NCBI GenBank assembly: GCA_003153505.1
Contig: PLZA01000034.1
Span: 38,333 to 102,332, forward strand
Length of the DNA stretch: 64,000 nt
Source: Candidatus Dormiibacterota bacterium
GTDB lineage: Bacteria > Chloroflexota > Dormibacteria > Aeolococcales > Aeolococcaceae
Reading direction: 5' to 3'
The notes below the pieces were generated by a model. That model was given only the letters and a program-made list of their open reading frames with translations, was not told where the DNA came from and did not search any database. Of this stretch, positions 63,280 through 64,000 are shown piece after piece. The translations under genes and the position numbers were made by a program. Numbering within the stretch: the stretch's first letter is position 1; each line of letters opens with the position of its first letter.

Positions 63280-64000
63280 GACTGGAAGTCCTCCCCGGCT
63301 CCGCGGTCGATGGCCCCTCAGGGCGGTGGGCCGGCGCCGTCCTCTGCCGCGACGTCAGGGACGCCGCCGGCCGCCCCGCACTCTCCAAAGGTGCCCTGCT
63401 CGGTCCCGGTGATGAGCAGGCATTGCGCGAGGCGCACCCGGAGGAACTTCACCTGCTCTGGCTCGACGAGGGGGACGTCCGCGAGGACGCGGCGGCTGTC
63501 CGCATCGCCGCCGCCGTCGCGGGCCCCGGTACCGCGGCGCGACTCCCGGTGGAGTCTCAGGCCAGACTGGTGGCAGCGTGGCGCGGCCTCGTCGAGGTGG
63601 ACGTCCGGGCACTCGCGGCCGTGAACGCCGTCGACGGTGTGACCGTCTTCACCGTTCCCGACGGATTGCATGTCGATGCTGGAAGGACGCTGGCGGGCGT
63701 CAAGATCACCCCGCTCGCGATCGACGAATGGTCCCTCGAGCAGGCCGAGCGGGCCGCGGGCGCCGCCGCCGGCGCGATCCTCAGCGTGCGCCCGTTCCTG
63801 CCGCTTCGCGTGGCAGCGATCGTGCGTCAGCGCCTGTCCGACGACGCTCGGGAACGGTTCGAACGGTCGTTGGGGATGCGCAGCACATGGTTCGGCGGCA
63901 CCACCGAGCCGGTTCGCTATGTCGACGAAAGCCCAGGCCAGGTCCGGCAGGCGCTGCTCGACGCAGCCGGGACCGCCGACATCGTCCTGGCGGTCGGCGT
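63276..64000 (+). CDS. molybdopterin-binding protein (MoeA/MogA-like), 3' truncated
   Basis: Open from the GTG at 63276 to the end of the window (241 codons, no stop). The first 80 residues are a swivel-like domain (KGALLGPGDEQALREAHPEELHLLWLD), and the part beginning near residue 200 (GTADIVLAVG) looks like the start of a MoCF-binding Rossmann domain. Coupled to the XdhC gene by GTGA. Likely serves Mo-cofactor handling in the same pathway; exact subfamily cannot be settled from a fragment. Confidence 0.7.
   Translation, partial: MRLEVLPGSAVDGPSGRWAGAVLCRDVRDAAGRPALSKGALLGPGDEQALREAHPEELHLLWLDEGDVREDAAAVRIAAAVAGPGTAARLPVESQARLVAAWRGLVEVDVRALAAVNAVDGVTVFTVPDGLHVDAGRTLAGVKITPLAIDEWSLEQAERAAGAAAGAILSVRPFLPLRVAAIVRQRLSDDARERFERSLGMRSTWFGGTTEPVRYVDESPGQVRQALLDAAGTADIVLAVG

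Overview
The window is a densely packed, high-GC bacterial chromosome segment with short intergenic gaps, many 1-, 4- and 11-base gene overlaps, and numerous GTG and TTG starts. Many genes carry a TAnnnT-type -10 box only 6-10 bases before the start codon, which suggests widespread leaderless mRNAs. The mixture of a cox-type Mo-hydroxylase maturation cluster, a mod operon, an Eis-like acetyltransferase, GT-C membrane glycosyltransferases and a CopC-CopD fusion suggests a soil-type, aerobic, possibly CO-oxidising member of the Chloroflexota/Dormibacterota/Actinomycetota part of the tree. This placement is inference from gene content; no 16S rRNA gene or other decisive marker is present.

Layout. 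1-7.4 kb: the end of a methyltransferase gene, an OsmC-type protein, an AAA ATPase, a bifunctional penicillin-binding protein, an unknown protein and a rhomboid protease. 7.5-10.7 kb (minus): rplU-rpmA-obg-nadD-rsfS, a ribosome assembly and NAD block. 10.8-20.5 kb (minus): a DUF11-like lipoprotein, maf, four membrane proteins resembling a degenerate complex I / hydrogenase-4 membrane arm, a zinc-ribbon membrane protein, valS and an exported protein. 20.5-25.9 kb (minus): clpX, clpP, a drug-type ABC exporter, tig and tRNA-Leu. 26-30.3 kb (plus): two GT-C type membrane glycosyltransferases, mscL with a zinc ribbon, and elaA. 30.3-37.2 kb: leuS, an Eis-like acetyltransferase, an AlkZ-like glycosylase and a diguanylate cyclase.

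37.3-42.1 kb is the accessory part of the window. A 46-base piece that looks like the 5' end of tmRNA runs straight into a tRNA-Thr gene. It is followed by a segment bounded by a 21-base inverted repeat, small unknown genes, a frameshifted Asp-box lipoprotein, a TetR regulator with a visible operator, and a protein made of two copies of an unrecognised domain.

42.1-50.3 kb (minus): a nine-gene operon (livKHMGF, FAA hydrolase, RraA-like aldolase, TauE exporter, DUF4389-like) opposite a divergent GntR/FCD regulator; it looks like an uptake-plus-catabolism system for an unknown organic acid. 51.9-56.2 kb: a copper block (CopC-CopD fusion, secreted partner, membrane protein, SCO). 56.2-64 kb: a molybdenum chain running from a molybdate-sensing HTH-Mop protein and modABC to CoxD/CoxE/CoxG/XdhC-type maturation factors and a molybdopterin-binding protein cut by the window end. 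The catalytic Mo-hydroxylase subunits themselves are not in the window.
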